From positions 1 to 64,000 of the forward strand of contig JAFQHI010000018.1 of NCBI GenBank assembly GCA_017398045.1: a stretch of 64,000 nucleotides of DNA, read 5' to 3'. Numbering within the stretch: position 1 is the stretch's first letter; every line of letters starts with the position of its first letter. The translations under genes were made by a program, and so were the position numbers. The stretch is from Alistipes sp. GTDB taxonomy: Bacteria > Bacteroidota > Bacteroidia > Bacteroidales > Rikenellaceae. The notes beneath the pieces were generated by a model. It had not been told where the DNA came from and did no database searches. It was given only the letters and a program-made list of their open reading frames with translations. Below, in pieces: positions 62,135 through 64,000 of this stretch.

Positions 62135-63346
62135 ATGGACACAAAAAAATACACCCTACACGAAGTAACTACACCGCGCGATGTTCGCGCATGGATAGAT
62201 TTCCCGAAAAAGGGACTTTATAAGGAATACCCGAACTGGGTTTGCCCGCTCGATACGGACATCGAGAAGGTTTTCGACCCGAAACACAACGAACTCTTCG
62301 ACGAGGGCGAGGCCATTCGCTGGGTGGTGCGCAATGCCGAGGGGCAAATCGTGGGACGTATCGGTGCCTTCTACAACCGCGAGAAGGCCTCCATCGAGGA
62401 GCAACCTACGGGTGGATGCGGATTCTTCGAATCGATTGACGACCAAGAGGTTGCCAACCTGCTGTTCGATGCCTCGCGCGATTGGCTCAAGGCTCGCGGC
62501 ATGGAAGCCATGGACGGCCCGATTAACTTCGGCCAACGCCGCGACTGGTGGGGACTTTTGGTGAAAGGCTTTGCGTATCAGCCGCTCTACATGAACCCCT
62601 ACAACCCGCCCTACTACCAGGCTCTGTTCGAAAACTACGGCTTCAAGAACTACTTCAACCAAAACAGCTACGATTGGGCCGTGGGCGAATCGGAGGCCTC
62701 GTCGCGCCTGCAAACGCGCTCGGAGCGTCTGCTCGCCGACCCGAGCTATCATGTCGAGCCAATTGACACGAAGCACATGGCCGAGGCGGCAGAAAATTTC
62801 CGCACGATTTACAACAAGGCATGGGCGTTGTTCTCGGGCGTAAAGCCGATGACGGCCGAAGAGGCACAGCAGATGATGAAGACGATTCTGCCGATTGTTG
62901 ACCCGCGCATCATCTTCTTCGCCTACCACAACGAGGAGCCAATTGGCTTCTTCATCACGGTTCCCGACCTGAATCGCCTTATCGGCAAGTTCAACGGCAA
63001 GTTCGGCCTTTGGCAGCAGTTGCGCCTGATGTGGGATTTGAAGGTGAGAAAGAGCTGCGACCGAGTCTTCGGCATCATCTTCGGCATCACGCCCGACTAT
63101 CAGGGCAAGGGTGTCGAATCGGCCATCATGTATCGTTACCTGCAATTTGTCCAGTCGCCCGACAACCAATACAAAAATATCGAATTGGCCTGGATTGGCG
63201 ACTTCAATCCGGTGATGAACCGCATGATTATCAACTACGCAGGCGCGACGTGCCACAAGGTACACACGACCTACCGCTACCTCTTCGACCGCGAGAAGGA
63301 GTTTAAGCGTTGTCCGCGCCTGGGGCTGAAGCGCAACAAAGAGTAA
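62135..63346 (+). CDS. GNAT-like acetyltransferase domain protein
   Basis: The 403-residue protein is of a Bacteroidota family with a GNAT-like fold, often annotated as N-acetyltransferase. Recognisable pieces are WVVRNAEGQIVGRIGAFYNR (about 67-86), DGPINFGQRRDWWGLLVKGF and EPIGFFITVPDLNRL with ITPDYQGKGVESAIMY (acetyl-CoA loop-like QGKGVES, about 327-333). It lies 3 bp after the small membrane protein and 29 bp before gcvT. The acceptor substrate is unknown. Confidence 0.8.
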   Translation: MDTKKYTLHEVTTPRDVRAWIDFPKKGLYKEYPNWVCPLDTDIEKVFDPKHNELFDEGEAIRWVVRNAEGQIVGRIGAFYNREKASIEEQPTGGCGFFESIDDQEVANLLFDASRDWLKARGMEAMDGPINFGQRRDWWGLLVKGFAYQPLYMNPYNPPYYQALFENYGFKNYFNQNSYDWAVGESEASSRLQTRSERLLADPSYHVEPIDTKHMAEAAENFRTIYNKAWALFSGVKPMTAEEAQQMMKTILPIVDPRIIFFAYHNEEPIGFFITVPDLNRLIGKFNGKFGLWQQLRLMWDLKVRKSCDRVFGIIFGITPDYQGKGVESAIMYRYLQFVQSPDNQYKNIELAWIGDFNPVMNRMIINYAGATCHKVHTTYRYLFDREKEFKRCPRLGLKRNKE

Positions 63347-63375
63347 ACAAACGTATCACATTGAACCATAAAATA

Positions 63376-64000
63376 ATGAAAACCACTGTTTTTACCAAGT
63401 ACCACATTGCAAACGGAGCCAAGATGGCCGAGTTTGCCGGTTACAACATGCCGATTGAGTTCTCGGGCATCAACGACGAGCATATGACCGTGCGCGAGAA
63501 GGCCGGTGTATTCGACGTGAGCCACATGGGCGAAATCTGGGTCAAAGGCCCGAAGGCACTCGAACTGTTGCAGAAGATTACGACCAACGACGTATCGAAG
63601 CTCTTCGACGGCAAGGTGCAATATACCTGTATGCCGAATGGCAAGGGGGGTATCGTGGACGATATTCTGGTCTATCGCATCGACGCGGAGTGCTACCTGC
63701 TGTGCGTAAATGCCGCCAATACGGAGAAGGATTGGCAGCACATCTGCGCCGAGGGTGCGAAGTTGGGCATGGAGGCCGGCCACGGCAAACAGCTCTACAA
63801 CGCCTCGGAGGAGATTTGCCAGCTCGCCGTGCAGGGTCCCCTGGCGATGAAGATTGTGCAGAAGCTCTGCTCGGAGCCGGTGGAGGAGATGGAGTACTAC
63901 ACCTTCCGCAAGATGGAGGTGGCCGGAGTTAATGCCATCCTCTCGATTACGGGCTACACGGGTTCGGGCGGTTGCGAGATTTACGTAGCGAACGAAGACG
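63376..64000 (+). CDS. gcvT: Glycine cleavage system T protein (aminomethyltransferase), partial
   Basis: The first 208 residues of GcvT are present and the gene runs past the window end. It starts MKTTVFTKYHIANGAKMAEF and has GYNMPIEFSGI, VFDVSHMGEI and the folate-site stretch LSITGYTGSGGCEIYV. GcvT transfers the methylene group from the lipoyl H protein to tetrahydrofolate in glycine breakdown. Downstream gcvH or gcvP cannot be seen. It probably shares a transcript with the GNAT-like gene. Confidence 0.95.
   Translation, partial: MKTTVFTKYHIANGAKMAEFAGYNMPIEFSGINDEHMTVREKAGVFDVSHMGEIWVKGPKALELLQKITTNDVSKLFDGKVQYTCMPNGKGGIVDDILVYRIDAECYLLCVNAANTEKDWQHICAEGAKLGMEAGHGKQLYNASEEICQLAVQGPLAMKIVQKLCSEPVEEMEYYTFRKMEVAGVNAILSITGYTGSGGCEIYVANED

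Overview
The window looks like a chromosome segment of a gut-type Bacteroidales bacterium, most probably Alistipes or another Rikenellaceae member. This rests on a fairly G+C-rich backbone, Bacteroidota-type promoters (TAnnTTTG boxes upstream of many starts), a fused MurF-alanine racemase, a TamL-type BamA-family lipoprotein, DUF3127 and DUF1573 proteins, many secreted glycoside hydrolases, and the YceD-rpmF-plsX order. The genus is an inference; no 16S gene is present.

Layout. 0.3-2.9 kb holds a GT90 glycosyltransferase and a secreted GH43 enzyme. 3.1-6.3 kb is an AT-rich accessory island with a type II restriction-modification pair (SPPY-type methyltransferase and MvaI/BcnI-family endonuclease) and a KAP-family P-loop NTPase. 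6.3-27.5 kb is a mostly minus-strand housekeeping block: plsX, rpmF, YceD, a CotH-kinase lipoprotein, gapA, YhcH, an EEP phosphatase, rhomboid, mutL, dnaJ, grpE, an RsmI-like methylase, murF-alr, mutS2, an MCE protein and an amidase. 27.6-36.2 kb carries envelope biogenesis genes (lptD facing tamL), a nitroreductase, a DapF-like epimerase, an alpha/beta hydrolase and DUF3127. 36.3-40.2 kb is a GH97-GH51 pair. 40.2-41.1 kb is a structured intergenic region with tRNA-Val, tRNA-Asn and tRNA-derived repeats. 41.2-45.3 kb has DUF1573, nfnA, nfnB and an aquaporin. 45.5-53.0 kb is a cluster for pectin and alpha-glucan breakdown (GH28, GH105, GH106, pullulanase). 53.2-57.3 kb has a YegP protein, a zinc-ribbon protein, a GT2 glycosyltransferase and a GH63-like enzyme. 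57.4-64.0 kb has gdhA, a REC-REC-PEP-binding fusion, a tiny membrane protein, a GNAT-like protein and the start of gcvT.

The least expected content is between genes. (1) Two copies of a roughly 240-nt element at 54.13-54.38 and 55.43-55.68 kb have the same promoter-like box, the same spacing and the same long hairpin. Their arms differ in sequence but keep pairing through about nine compensatory changes, which is strong evidence for a structured RNA. One copy lies on each side of the GT2 gene. (2) Six palindromes of about 110-125 bp sit next to stop codons (rpmF, gapA, dnaJ, lptD/tamL, GH28/GH105, GH63-like); their arms also differ between copies while staying complementary. (3) Four copies of a composite repeat join a GAGCAAAGAG-type purine tract to a CTTAAG periodic tract, three of them starting at a stop codon. 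(4) Two truncated tRNA-Val 3' ends, each with its own terminator, lie beside the intact tRNA-Val gene.

All coordinates and base-pair claims were read by eye. Family assignments come from motif recognition and no database search was run.
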